Source of the DNA: CAVTGO01 sp963734275
GTDB taxonomy: Bacteria > Actinomycetota > UBA4738 > HRBIN12
NCBI GenBank assembly: GCA_963734275.1
Contig: CAVTGO010000013.1
Span: 372,001-436,000 of the forward strand
Reading direction: 5' to 3'
Length of the DNA: 64,000 nucleotides
The notes beneath the pieces are model-generated. The model saw only the letters and a program-made list of their open reading frames with translations, was not told where the DNA came from and made no database searches. This document shows positions 33,006-42,124 of this stretch, piece by piece. Numbering within the stretch: position 1 is the first letter of the stretch; each line of letters starts with the position of its first letter. The translations under genes and the position numbers were made by a program.

Positions 33006-33080
33006 AGGGCTTGGACAGGCGAGCCTGGAAGAACCCTAGTAGACGCAACCGGGGACCCCGTTGGTTCCCCGTGCTCCGTC

Positions 33081-33109
33081 TTGATTCGGCTGCAGGGTTT
33101 CCGTAGGGT
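33081..33109 (+). promoter_or_regulatory. Sigma70-type promoter TTGATT-N17-TAGGGT
   Basis: TTGATT (33081-33086) and TAGGGT (33104-33109) at 17-base spacing, about 48 bases upstream of the predicted ribosome-binding region of the third RTX gene. An inverted repeat (CGGGG-A-CCCCG) lies just upstream near 33051-33061. Confidence 0.55.
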
Positions 33110-33163
33110 TTGCCGGACGTGCATAACCTATCCGGTCCGGCCGCTGAGCGAGGGGGTTCGTAG

Positions 33164-35560
33164 ATGAGCACAGCTCGGAAGACGTCCCGCGGAACCATCA
33201 AGAAGCGCCTGGGGGTGTTCCTATCGACCGGGCTGCTGGCCGTATTCATGGTGGGCCTCACGGCTCTCCCGGCTCTCGCCGTCATCGACTGCACCTACGA
33301 CGCAGGCAACGACGATCTCGCCATCACGATGGACGCCGCGGCAGACGACCTGACGCTCTCGCGCGGCGCCGGCAACCTCATCCTCGTGAACGGCGACGAC
33401 ACGAGCACCGCATGTGGAATCGCAGACGATGTCACGGTCCCCGGCGGAGCCGATCCCGCGGATCTCGTCACCGTCGACGGAGACGCCGGGAACGATCAGG
33501 ACGTCACCATCAGTCAGGCAGGCGCCGGCGGGGCATTCCCGGACACCATGACGTTCGACATCGACCTCGGCACCGGGACCAACGAGGACTTCATCTTCAT
33601 CGGTGGCTCGGCAGTCGACACCATCGACTTCAGCGCCGGGGGGTTGGACTTCGGCGGCGACGCCGGGAACGAGGTCGTGTTCACCGGCGCGGACGACATC
33701 ACGGTGAGCGCCGGCGGCGGCGCCGACGTGGTCGACGGCTCGGCCCTCTCGGCTGCGGCGACACTGAATGGTGAGGCCGGCAACGACACCCTGACCGGTG
33801 GAAGTGGTGTGGACACGCTGAGCGGTGGTGCCGACAACGACACGTTGACGGGCGGCGCGGGCGCCGACACCCTCGACGGCGACGCCGGCGACGACACGCT
33901 GATCGGCCAGGGCGGCGGAGACACGCTGATCGGCGGGGCGAACGGATCGGGCGGAGACACCGCCAGCTACGTGGGATCCGCGGCGGCGGTTACCGTCACC
34001 GTGAACGGTGCAGCCTCGGGCGGGGACGCCGCGGGCGACTCGCTCGCGACGATCGAGAACCTCACGGGATCCGCGAACAACGACACGCTGACCGGAGACG
34101 GCAGCGCGAACGTCCTGGAAGGCGGCCTGGGCAACGACGCACTCACCGGCGCGGGTGGGAGCGACACCGCCAGCTACGCGAGCGCGCCGGCGGCCGTTAC
34201 GGTGAACGTCGGAACCGCGACGGCGCAGAACACGGGCGGCGCCGGGACCGACACCCTCGCGACGATCGAGAACCTCACCGGCTCGGCCTTCAACGACACG
34301 CTGACCGGCGACGCCAACGCGAACACGCTGATCGGACTCGACGGGAACGACATCCTCGTGCCGGGCCTCGGCAACGACGTCGTGACCGGTGGCAACGGCA
34401 CGGACACGGTCGACTACACGGGAACCGTGGCGGCCGTGACGGTCAACCTGGCGACGGCGACCGCCCAGAACACCGGCGGTTCGGGTACCGACACGATCAC
34501 GACGGTCGAGAACGTCACCGGCGGAACGGCCGGCGACACGCTGACGGGTGACGGCAACGCCAACGTCATCATCGGCGGGGACGGCGACGACGTCCTGAAC
34601 GGCGCGGCGGGCAACGACACCCTGACCGGCGGCACCGGCACCGACCGGGTGACGTACGCCGGCGCAGGAGCGGCCGTCACGGTGAACCTCGCGACCGCCA
34701 CCGCGCAGAACACCGGCGGTTCGGGCACGGACACGATCACGACGGTCGAGAACCTGACGGGCTCGTCGCACAACGACACCCTGACCGGCGACGGCGGGAA
34801 CAACGCGATCGACGGCGGGGACGGCGACGATCTCATCGCGGGCGGCCTCGGGAACGACGCCCTGACCGGTGGGAACGGGACCGACACGGTCACCTTCGCC
34901 GCGTCCGCCGCGGGGGTCACGGCCGACCTCACGACCGGGACGGCGACGGGCGAAGGCACGGACACGCTCGCCACGATCGAGAACATCATCGGCACGGCCT
35001 CGAACGACACACTGACCGGCGACGGGGCCGCCAACGTCATCGACGGCGGCAACGGCGACGACACGATCGACGGTGGTGGCGGCAACGACACCCTCACGGG
35101 TGGCGGCGGCTCGGACACGGTGTCCGCGGCCAGCGCCACCGGGGGCGTGACGATCGACCTGGCCGCCGGGACGCTGACGGGCAACGGCACCGACACGCTC
35201 ACCCTGTTCGAGAACGCCAAGGGGTCGGGCTTCAACGACACGCTGATCGGTGACGGCGGCGCCAACATCCTCAAGGGTGCGGCCGGTGCCGACACGATGA
35301 ACGGAGCCGGCGGCAACGACACCGTGAACGGTGGCTCCGGGTCGGACTCGATGAAGGGTGGCGACGGCGACGACTCCATGAAGGGCGGGTCGGGGAACGA
35401 CACCGTCGGTGGCGGGAGCGGCGACGACGGGATCAGGGGCGGGAACGGCAACGACCGCCTCAAGGGTGGATCGGGCAACGACCAGATCTCGGGCGGCAAG
35501 GGCAACGACACGTGCTCCGGCGGTCCGGGCAGCGACTCGATCAGCGGCTGCGAGAACTAG
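33164..35560 (+). CDS. Large secreted RTX-type calcium-binding repeat protein
   Basis: A 798-residue protein with signal peptide (GVFLSTGLLAVFMVGLTALP then ALAV). After an N-terminal beta-rich domain of about 180 residues, almost the whole protein consists of GGxGxD nonapeptides interrupted by spacer modules of the form DTASYxxAxAAVTVNxxTAxAQNTGGxGTDTxxTIENLTGSxxNDTLTG, repeated five to six times. This module is known from bacterial calcium-binding surface proteins. The C terminus reads DTCSGGPGSDSISGCEN, with paired cysteines again. No type I secretion genes are visible. ATG 33164 has GAGGGGG upstream. Confidence 0.88.
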   Translation: MSTARKTSRGTIKKRLGVFLSTGLLAVFMVGLTALPALAVIDCTYDAGNDDLAITMDAAADDLTLSRGAGNLILVNGDDTSTACGIADDVTVPGGADPADLVTVDGDAGNDQDVTISQAGAGGAFPDTMTFDIDLGTGTNEDFIFIGGSAVDTIDFSAGGLDFGGDAGNEVVFTGADDITVSAGGGADVVDGSALSAAATLNGEAGNDTLTGGSGVDTLSGGADNDTLTGGAGADTLDGDAGDDTLIGQGGGDTLIGGANGSGGDTASYVGSAAAVTVTVNGAASGGDAAGDSLATIENLTGSANNDTLTGDGSANVLEGGLGNDALTGAGGSDTASYASAPAAVTVNVGTATAQNTGGAGTDTLATIENLTGSAFNDTLTGDANANTLIGLDGNDILVPGLGNDVVTGGNGTDTVDYTGTVAAVTVNLATATAQNTGGSGTDTITTVENVTGGTAGDTLTGDGNANVIIGGDGDDVLNGAAGNDTLTGGTGTDRVTYAGAGAAVTVNLATATAQNTGGSGTDTITTVENLTGSSHNDTLTGDGGNNAIDGGDGDDLIAGGLGNDALTGGNGTDTVTFAASAAGVTADLTTGTATGEGTDTLATIENIIGTASNDTLTGDGAANVIDGGNGDDTIDGGGGNDTLTGGGGSDTVSAASATGGVTIDLAAGTLTGNGTDTLTLFENAKGSGFNDTLIGDGGANILKGAAGADTMNGAGGNDTVNGGSGSDSMKGGDGDDSMKGGSGNDTVGGGSGDDGIRGGNGNDRLKGGSGNDQISGGKGNDTCSGGPGSDSISGCEN

Positions 35561-35585
35561 TCCGATCCAGCTCACCGAGCGGAAT

Positions 35586-35613
35586 CGAAGGGGCCCCGGC
35601 AGGGGCCCCTTCG
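35586..35613 (+). terminator. Hairpin terminator of the third RTX gene
   Basis: Inverted repeat CGAAGGGGCCCC (35586-35597) and GGGGCCCCTTCG (35602-35613) around a GGCA loop. It lacks a long T-tract but matches the terminators of the two preceding RTX genes, and may also serve the convergent gene ending at 35618. Confidence 0.75.
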
Positions 35614-35617
35614 CCTG

Positions 35618-36817
35618 TCAGTCATCGCCCGAGTCCGCTCCGGGGAGGACCACGATCGCGTTGCTGATCGAACGCTGCTGACCGTCGGAGGGGCGGTTCA
35701 CGACCTCGCCCTCCACCACCATCGTCGAGGAGCCGCCGCCGTCTAGGTTCAGGGCGTTCACGGCCCCGAGGTCCCGCATGATCCGAGCCAGCTCGTCCAT
35801 CGTGGGGCCGAGCGACCAGCGGGTCTGGCGACCGTCGATCACGACGAGCAGGACCTTGCCGGTCGCCGTCACGCCGACGGCCGTCCGGGGCTGGCGGCCG
35901 CATCCCGAGTTGCACTGCCCCGTGAGCTGCCCGTCCTGCAGGAGGAGCGGCGCCCCGCCCATGACGTCGAACACCCCGGACAAGCCGAGCGTCCACGAGA
36001 GCGTCATGGGCGTCCCGGGCGTCAGGGCGAGGAGCTGGATGGCCTCGTCGGTGGCGGGCGCCGCGGACAGGACCACGCCACCCTCCCGGGTGAGCGGGGT
36101 CTTCGAACATCCCACCGCGTCCACGACGTAGTCCCGTCGGACGCCGGATGGGTCTGCCAACCGGGGAGGGCCCTGCGCCAGGAGCCGGGCCGAGCACGCG
36201 GAAGCGGGCGGCGGCTCGAGCGTGCCGCCGAGGGGAGAGAAGCCCGCGATCTCCCCGGGGACGGGATCGCCCTGATTCCACCGGTCGATCACGAGGGTGC
36301 GCCCGCTCGTCGTCTCGGTCACGGTGATCTCGACCTCCGGCCTGCCGAACAGCGTGGCGGACTCGTCGCGTGTGACGGCGAACAGCGACCCGAGCTGGCT
36401 GGTGGTGCGAAGGAGCTCGCCGTCCTGCGCGAAGGGGTGCACGGGATTGCCGACGGGACGGCCGCTGAAGTCGCCGTTCACCCCGGCGAGCGCTCCCGCG
36501 CGACGCACGATGTCGCTCAGCACGTCCCGGGCCGGCAGCGCCGCCGCCGCGAGCGTCGTGTCCAGGGTGATGGCCTTCTGCAGGTCGAGCGTGAGGACGA
36601 ACGTCCTTCGCGGCACCTGGCGCTCCACGATCCTCGTGTACTTCAGACCGGGGGCGATCGTCCTGGTCTTCACGATGGGCGCGCTCGGGCCCGGCTCGCT
36701 TCCCTCCGGGTCGTCGCGGCCTCCAGCCGGCACGCCCATGAGCAGCGGGAACAGGGCGACCGCGAGTGCGCACGGGAGCGCCAGTCGGCGGATGGTAGGT
36801 TGGGAGTGAGGTTCCAC
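35618..36817 (-). CDS. Secreted NAGPA-domain (phosphodiester glycosidase) protein
   Basis: A 399-residue protein with an N-terminal signal or anchor (RRLALPCALAVALFPLLMGV). The NAGPA domain shows DLQKAITLDTTLAA-type strands, RRAGALAGVNGDFSG, QPRTAVGVTATGKVLLVVID and NALNLDGGGSSTMVVEGEVV, the last being the domain signature. In other bacteria such proteins cleave or process phosphodiester-linked sugars, often in wall polymers or exopolysaccharide. Four cysteines near residues 210-300 may form disulfides. GTG start at 36817 follows TAGGAT by eight bases. Its start is 23 bases from the divergent propeller gene. Confidence 0.82.
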   Translation of the reverse strand: MEPHSQPTIRRLALPCALAVALFPLLMGVPAGGRDDPEGSEPGPSAPIVKTRTIAPGLKYTRIVERQVPRRTFVLTLDLQKAITLDTTLAAAALPARDVLSDIVRRAGALAGVNGDFSGRPVGNPVHPFAQDGELLRTTSQLGSLFAVTRDESATLFGRPEVEITVTETTSGRTLVIDRWNQGDPVPGEIAGFSPLGGTLEPPPASACSARLLAQGPPRLADPSGVRRDYVVDAVGCSKTPLTREGGVVLSAAPATDEAIQLLALTPGTPMTLSWTLGLSGVFDVMGGAPLLLQDGQLTGQCNSGCGRQPRTAVGVTATGKVLLVVIDGRQTRWSLGPTMDELARIMRDLGAVNALNLDGGGSSTMVVEGEVVNRPSDGQQRSISNAIVVLPGADSGDD

Positions 36818-36840
36818 GTCGACACATCCTAGAGGCTCCC

Positions 36841-38064
36841 GTGCGCCGAACCCTCTTCGCCCTGCTCGTGCTCTCGTGCGCGCTCGCGCTGCTCCCCGCG
36901 GGCTCCGCCGGCGCGCAGTCCTCGGTATGGGCGTCGGCGAACGGCCTGATCGCGTTCCGGTCCGACCGCGACGGCGAGCCCGACGTGTTCACGGTGGACG
37001 CGACGGGGGCGGGAGCCTCGAAGCTCACCTCGAGCCCCGGCGCCGCCGAGACGCAGCCTGCGTGGTCGCCCGAGGGTGAGCGCATCGCGTTCGTTCGGGC
37101 CTCGAACGGCCGGCCGGACCTGTTCGTCATGACCGCGGCGGGCACGGGGCGGATGCGCCTGACCTCCACACCGGTCCCCGAACGCGATCCGTCGTGGTCG
37201 CCCGAGGGCACACGCCTCGTCTTCGCGGCCCGCACGAGCCCGAACGGTCCCTTCCGGATCTTCGCGACGGAAGCGGACGGCTCGGGGCGCGCGCAGTTCA
37301 CGACGCAGCCGGCGGGGGCTGCCGACCGGTCGCCGGCGTGGTCGCCCGACGGCACGCGGATCGCGTTCGTCTCGGACCGCGACGGCGGGTTCCCCGAGAT
37401 CTACCTGATGAACGCCAACGGCACCAACGAGACGCGGCTCACCACGAACGCCTTCGTCGACGGGAACCCGTCGTGGTCTCCGGACGGGACCCGGATCGTC
37501 GTCGAGCGGTGCTGCGCGAACGGCACCTCGGACATCGTCGCGATCGACGTGGCCTCCGGCGTCGAGACCAACCTGACGAACAGCACGACCCATCAGGACT
37601 TCGACCCCTCGTGGTCGCCGGACGGATCGCTGATCGCGTACGTCTCGTTCGAGGTGGGGCAGGGCAACGTCGACGTCTGGGTGATGAACGCCGACGGGAC
37701 GAGCCCGGTGCGCCTGACCCAGGAAGCCGCGCCCGACCTATCGCCCGACTGGCAGCCCCTGCCCGCCTGCACCATCCGCGGCACAGGGGACACCGAGGAG
37801 CTCCGGGGCACGGACGGGAACGACGTCCTCTGCGCGCTCTCGGGCGACGACCACGTGCTGGCAGGCCTCGGCGCCGACCTGGTCTTCGGCGGCAAGGGCA
37901 ACGACGTGCTCGAGGGCCAGGACGGCGACGACCTGCTCCTCGGCGAGCCCGGGGACGACCGGTTGGAGGGCGGGCCCGGCTACGACGTGCTCGATGGCGG
38001 CCCGGGTACCGACACGTGCGTCCGGGGGGCGAACGGCGCGTTCCGACGCCTCTGCGAGCTCTAG
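36841..38064 (+). CDS. Secreted TolB/PD40-type beta-propeller with C-terminal RTX repeats
   Basis: A 407-residue protein (GTG start) with signal peptide RRTLFALLVLSCALALLPAG. Six to seven PD40 blades follow, each with a variant of PxWSPDGTRIAFVSxRDG (PAWSPEGERIAFVRASNG, PAWSPDGTRIAFVSDRDG), forming a TolB-like propeller up to about residue 300. The tail holds RTX nonapeptides (GGKGNDVLEGQDGDDLLLGE) and ends GTDTCVRGANGAFRRLCEL, the paired-cysteine cap seen in the upstream RTX proteins. It may bind ligands at the cell surface. Stop overlaps the convergent ppk2 stop. Confidence 0.85.
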   Translation: MRRTLFALLVLSCALALLPAGSAGAQSSVWASANGLIAFRSDRDGEPDVFTVDATGAGASKLTSSPGAAETQPAWSPEGERIAFVRASNGRPDLFVMTAAGTGRMRLTSTPVPERDPSWSPEGTRLVFAARTSPNGPFRIFATEADGSGRAQFTTQPAGAADRSPAWSPDGTRIAFVSDRDGGFPEIYLMNANGTNETRLTTNAFVDGNPSWSPDGTRIVVERCCANGTSDIVAIDVASGVETNLTNSTTHQDFDPSWSPDGSLIAYVSFEVGQGNVDVWVMNADGTSPVRLTQEAAPDLSPDWQPLPACTIRGTGDTEELRGTDGNDVLCALSGDDHVLAGLGADLVFGGKGNDVLEGQDGDDLLLGEPGDDRLEGGPGYDVLDGGPGTDTCVRGANGAFRRLCEL

Positions 38065-38888
38065 GAGGCCTCCAGGCGGGCCCGGAGGGCGTCGAGGTCC
38101 AGGTCTGGCTCCGGGTACCGGGGGTCGAGCTCCTCGAGCGTCTCGACCAGCAGGCTCGAGACGGCCCAGTTCCGGTACCACTTGTGATCCGCCGGCACGA
38201 CGTACCAGGGCCCTTCGGGGGTCGAGCACCGGGTGAGGGCGTCCTCGTAGGCGCGCTGGAACTCCGGCCAGGAATCGCGGTCGTCCAGGTCGCTCGGATT
38301 GAACTTCCAGCGCTTGTCGGGCCGCTCCAGGCGCGCGAGGAGCCGCCGGCGCTGCTCGTCGTGGGAGATGTGGAGGAAGATCTTCACGATCGCCGTGCCC
38401 CGGGCGGCCAGCCTGCGCTCGAAGGCGTTGATCTCCTCGAAGCGGGGTTCCCACTCGGACGCCGGCACCAGCTGCTTCACGCGGACCACGACGACGTCCT
38501 CGTAGTGCGAGCGGTTGAAGATGCCGACCTGGCCGGGCTCGGGCAGCGCCTTGCGGATCCGCCAGAGGAAGTGGTGGCGCCGCTCCTGCTCGTTCGGCTC
38601 CCGGAACGCCGTCACGTGGGTCCCCGAGGGCGACAGGGACGAGAACGCGTGCTTGATCGACCCGTCCTTGCCGCTGGTGTCCATCCCCTGGAGCACCACC
38701 AGGAGCGAGCGCGTCCGCTCGGCGTAGAGGCGCTCCTGCAGCCCCGCCAGGCGGTGCTGGAGCTTCGCCGTCCGGCGCTCGGTCTTCTTCCGGGTGTCGG
38801 TCCCGGGGGTGCCGTCCGGCTCGCGCTCCGCCAGCCCGGCCGGCGACCCCGGTTCCACCACCAGCCTCGAGCGCGCGTCCCGGCCCAT
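38061..38888 (-). CDS. ppk2: Polyphosphate kinase 2 family protein
   Basis: A 275-residue PPK2-type kinase. Walker A is LVVLQGMDTSGKDGSIKHAF, the lid region FREPNEQERRHHFLWRIRKA, Walker B GQVGIFNRSHYEDVVVVRVK, and YVVPADHKWYRNWAVSSLLV the C-terminal signature. PPK2 enzymes phosphorylate nucleoside mono- or diphosphates with polyphosphate. The length and single domain fit class I or III; I cannot choose by eye. Its ATG shares a base with the TGA of potC (TGATG), so it is translationally coupled to the ABC transporter operon. Confidence 0.92.
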   Translation of the reverse strand: MGRDARSRLVVEPGSPAGLAEREPDGTPGTDTRKKTERRTAKLQHRLAGLQERLYAERTRSLLVVLQGMDTSGKDGSIKHAFSSLSPSGTHVTAFREPNEQERRHHFLWRIRKALPEPGQVGIFNRSHYEDVVVVRVKQLVPASEWEPRFEEINAFERRLAARGTAIVKIFLHISHDEQRRRLLARLERPDKRWKFNPSDLDDRDSWPEFQRAYEDALTRCSTPEGPWYVVPADHKWYRNWAVSSLLVETLEELDPRYPEPDLDLDALRARLEAS

Positions 38889-39795
38889 CAGACCACCGGG
38901 ATTGTCAGCCGGCCCGAGCGCCGTTCGTTCCGGGTCCGGCGCCGGTACACGAGGACCGCGACGATGATCAGCACCGTCGAGGCGAACAGGGTGAGGCTGG
39001 CGAGCGCGTTCAGCGAGGGCAGGGGGCCGCGGCGCGCCGAGCTGTAGATCAGGATCGGGACCGTCTGCGTGTCGGCGCCGCTCGAGAGCGCCTGGCTGAT
39101 CACGAAGTTGTCGATCGAGGCCGCGAACACGATCGCCACGCTCGCGAAGATCGCGGGCGATGAGCAGCGGGAAGCAGCACGCGTCGCAGCGCCTGGACTG
39201 GCGAGGCGCCCAGATCCATGGCCGCCTCCTCGTACTCCTTGCCGATCGAGAGCAGGCGGGCGCGGACCACGATCACCGGGTAGGCCATCATGTACATCGA
39301 CAGTCCCATGACCTGCGCGACGAAGCCCGTCCCGATCCCGTCCGCGAGCTGGGTGAAGAACAGCAGCAGGGCCGTGCCGATCGCGACCTCGGGCGTGATG
39401 AACGAGAACAGCATGAGGAAGTTCGCGGTGCCGGCCCCCCGCCCGCGCCAGCGGTCGAGCGCGAGCGCGAACGCCACCCCGAGCGGCACGGCGATCAGCA
39501 CGGTGAGCGCCGACAGCTTGAGGCTCTGCATCAGCGCCTCGCGCAGGACGGGGTCGTCCCACACGGAGCTCACGTTGCCCGCGTACCACTGCGTCGAGAA
39601 CCCCTGCCACGACGTCAGCGAGCGCGTCGAGTTGAACGAGAACAGCACCGCGATCAGGACGGGCAGCAGCGTCCACAGCATGTAGCCGATCGCGATCGCC
39701 CAGAGGAACCGCGCCTTCGCCCACGGGTTCACGAACCACGTCCGGAGCCGCCCGGGCGTGCCCGGACGCGTCCCTTCGATCGCGGCGGTGCTCAC
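38888..39795 (-). CDS. Spermidine/putrescine-type ABC permease, PotC-like (one frame change)
   Basis: GTG start at 39795 overlaps the potB-like stop. Six membrane segments are visible across two frames. The first frame runs from WAIAIGYMLWTLLPVLIAVL through MLFSFITPEVAIGTALLLFF to the EAA loop EEAAMDLGASPVQALRRVLL, which contacts the ATPase. The frame changes near 39165 and resumes with PAIFASVAIVFAASIDNFVI and VSQALSSG-like text to the stop. It is the second permease of a polyamine-type importer; the ATPase gene (potA) is not in the window. Confidence 0.85.
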
Positions 39796-40709
39796 GAGGC
39801 CGCCTCCGCGGCGCGCTGCGTCGAGCGCAGGTAGTAGAGCATCGGGATCACGAGGATCGCGAGCAGGATCAGCACCAGCGACGCGCCGGTCTGCACGAGC
39901 GAGCTCTCGATCGAGGACACGATGAGGTTGCCGATCATCGCCGTGTCCCGCGTGCACGCCAGCAGCGTCGTCGTGAAGTAGTCGCCGAACATCGGCAGCG
40001 TGACGATCACGCAGCCGGCCAGGATCGCCTGCTTGGACAGGGGGAGCGTGACCCGCAGGAACGTGGCCACCTTGCCCGCGCCGAGGTCGCGGCTCGCCTC
40101 CAGCGTGGAGAGGGGGATGCGGTCGAGGGTCCCGAACAGCGGCAGGATCATGTACGGCACGTAGCCGTACGTGAGGCCGAGGATCACCGTCATCGGGCTG
40201 GCCGTTCAGCCAGAACACCGGACCGTCGATCAGCCCGAGCCCCGCGAGGCCGCGGTTCACGTATCCCTCGGGCTGGAGCAGGTTGATCCAGGCGAGCATC
40301 CGCATCATGTAGCTGATCCAGAACGGCGCGATGAACAGGACCAGGAACAGGCTCTTCCAGCGCCCGGCGTGCCGCGCGATGAAGTAGGCCACCGGGTAGC
40401 CGATCAGCAAGGCACAGCGACGACGCGACGCCGACGAAGACCAGCGTGTGGACGAAGGCGTTCTGATAGATCGAGCCACCCGCGAAGATGTCCGAGACCA
40501 GGTCGCGGAACGGCCCGAACGTCCCAGTGGATCGGGTTGTAGACGGGCGAGGGCGTGAGGAAGATCGGGTCCAGGTCGCCGAACGCGATCGACAGGATCA
40601 CGTAGAACGGGACGACGAACAACGCGAGGAGCCACAGGGACGCCGGGCGCGGCGAACGAGGGCCAGAACCAGCGCGGGAACCAGGCGCCGCGGTCCGAGC
40701 GAGGCTCAC
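39792..40709 (-). CDS. Spermidine/putrescine-type ABC permease, PotB-like (several frame changes)
   Basis: GTG start at 40709 overlaps the potD-like stop (GTGA). Pieces in three frames join to a normal PotB: SLWLLALFVVPFYVILSIAF near the start, then VAYFIARHAGRWKSLFLVLF and ISYMMRMLAWINLLQPEGYV, and finally MTVILGLTYGYVPYMILPLF with the EAA loop LEASRDLGAGKVATFLRVTL. Frame changes lie near 40195, 40415 and 40525 and possibly 40640. Since flanking pieces remain well conserved, these are more likely sequence errors than decay. Confidence 0.75.
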
Positions 40710-41981
40710 GCCCCGCCCGTGACCTCCTGGTAGATCTGCTGCCAGAGCTGGTTCGTGGCCGGGTCCAGCTCGAGCTGGCGGACCGCGTTCGGCAGGTTGA
40801 AGTCTTCCTCGGTGAGCAGGGTGTTCGCCAGGTTCTCCGGGACGATGCCGTCGGTGACGGCCTGCGCGTTGTCGAACTGGTCGATCGGCGGCTGGAACCC
40901 CTCGTAGCTGTAGTTCTGGAGCGCGTTGACCGGGTCGAGCATGAAGTTGATCATCTCGTGCGCCAGGACCGGGTTCGAGGCGCCCTTCGGGATCGCGAAG
41001 ACGTCGTTGGTCAAGATCCCCTGCAGGTCCGGGTGCGTCGTGGACGGCCACACGTAGCTGTACTGCGTGATCTCCTCGCCCTTCGGCAGGTAGTACTGGT
41101 AGTACGACACCTGGCCGGACCACGTCATGTGGACCTGGAACGAGCCCAGCTCGCTGTAGTCCACGTGGTCGAACTTCCAGTTCATCTGGTCGACGCCGTC
41201 CAGCAGCATCTGCTTGGCCTGGTCCAGGACCGCCGCGTCCGCCGTGTTCACGTCCTCGCCCATGCGAAGCAGCGCCGCCGAGATCGTGTCGCGGGCGCCG
41301 TTCAGCAGGTGGGTCTGTCCCGCGTACGCGGTGTCCCAGAAGATGTCGTAGGGGTTGTCGAGCTGCGCCGGATCGTCGACGAGGTCGTTGCGGAAGCCGA
41401 TGCCGGTCGTGTACACGGTGTACGGCACGGTGTACCGCGACTCCACGTCGTAGAACGGACTCTGCAGCGTGGACCACACGTTGGAGAAGTTCGGCAGGTA
41501 GGTGTGGTTCAGCGGCTGGAGCAGCCCGCCCTGCGCGAGCTTGCCGACGTTCTCGAGCGTGACCGAGACGATCAGGTCGAAGTCGCCACCGCTCGCCTGG
41601 ACCTTCTGGACCATCTCCTCGGGCGTGTCGAAGATCGAGTACTCGATCTCGGCGACGCCGAACTGCGACGCGAACTTCTTGCGCACGCGGTTCCAGATGT
41701 AGTCGTTGTAGCCGAAGATCTTCAGCGGCCCCGCCTCGGGCTCGAGGCCGTCGGCGATCGGCGGGTTGTCGTCGGTGATCGCGATCGTGACGGGGTTGTC
41801 CGGCCTCGCGAGCTGCAGGCCGCCCGGGCTCGGTGCCGCCGTCGCCGGAGCCCCCGCCGTCGGACCCACACGCTGCCAGGATCGCGGCGAGGCTCGGCAG
41901 CGCGATGCCGGTGGCCCCGGCCCGCTGCAGGAACTCGCGACGCGTGAGCGGGCGCCGCCGCTCCTTCGGGTGCTGGGACAT
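40706..41981 (-). CDS. Tat-exported lipoprotein, PotD/PotF-like polyamine-binding protein (one frame change)
   Basis: The N terminus has a twin-arginine signal with a lipobox: RRPLTRREFLQRAGATG, then LAAILAACGSDGG, so the mature protein should be a lipid-anchored solute receptor. The frame changes near 41835 in the Gly/Ser-rich linker. The binding domain is intact: IFGYNDYIWNRVRKKFASQF, FDLIVSVTLENVGKLAQGGL, VPYTVYTTGIGFRND and the C-terminal LDPATNQLWQQIYQEV. It resembles extracellular binding proteins of the spermidine/putrescine class. First gene of the potD-potB-potC-ppk2 operon, divergent from typA. Confidence 0.85.
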
Positions 41982-42112
41982 GCCCGATCCCCCCTGGATG
42001 CCGTGAACGTTCGGGCAACGCTAACCCGAACCGGTCGGGTGTGCAGACCCGCGGCGCTGAACTCGGTTCAGCGGGCCGGCCCGCGCCGGGGTTGCGCCGG
42101 GGAGCACACCCG

Positions 42113-42118
42113 TACACT
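42113..42118 (+). promoter_or_regulatory. Probable -10 box (TACACT) of a leaderless typA transcript
   Basis: TACACT is followed by six bases and then ATG 42125. There is no ribosome-binding sequence between them, so a leaderless transcript is likely. Confidence 0.5.
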
Positions 42119-42124
42119 GGCCGG

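Noticed and set aside
33760..35560. Regularly spaced DNA repeats that could suggest a CRISPR-like array
   Set aside because: The repeats keep a 27-base (nine-codon) phase in an open frame and vary at third positions; they encode RTX nonapeptides and there are no unique spacers or cas genes.
33221..35575. A 784-codon minus-strand open frame opposite the third RTX gene
   Set aside because: Its repeats are the antisense image of the GGxGxD coding repeats; no signal peptide or start context supports it.
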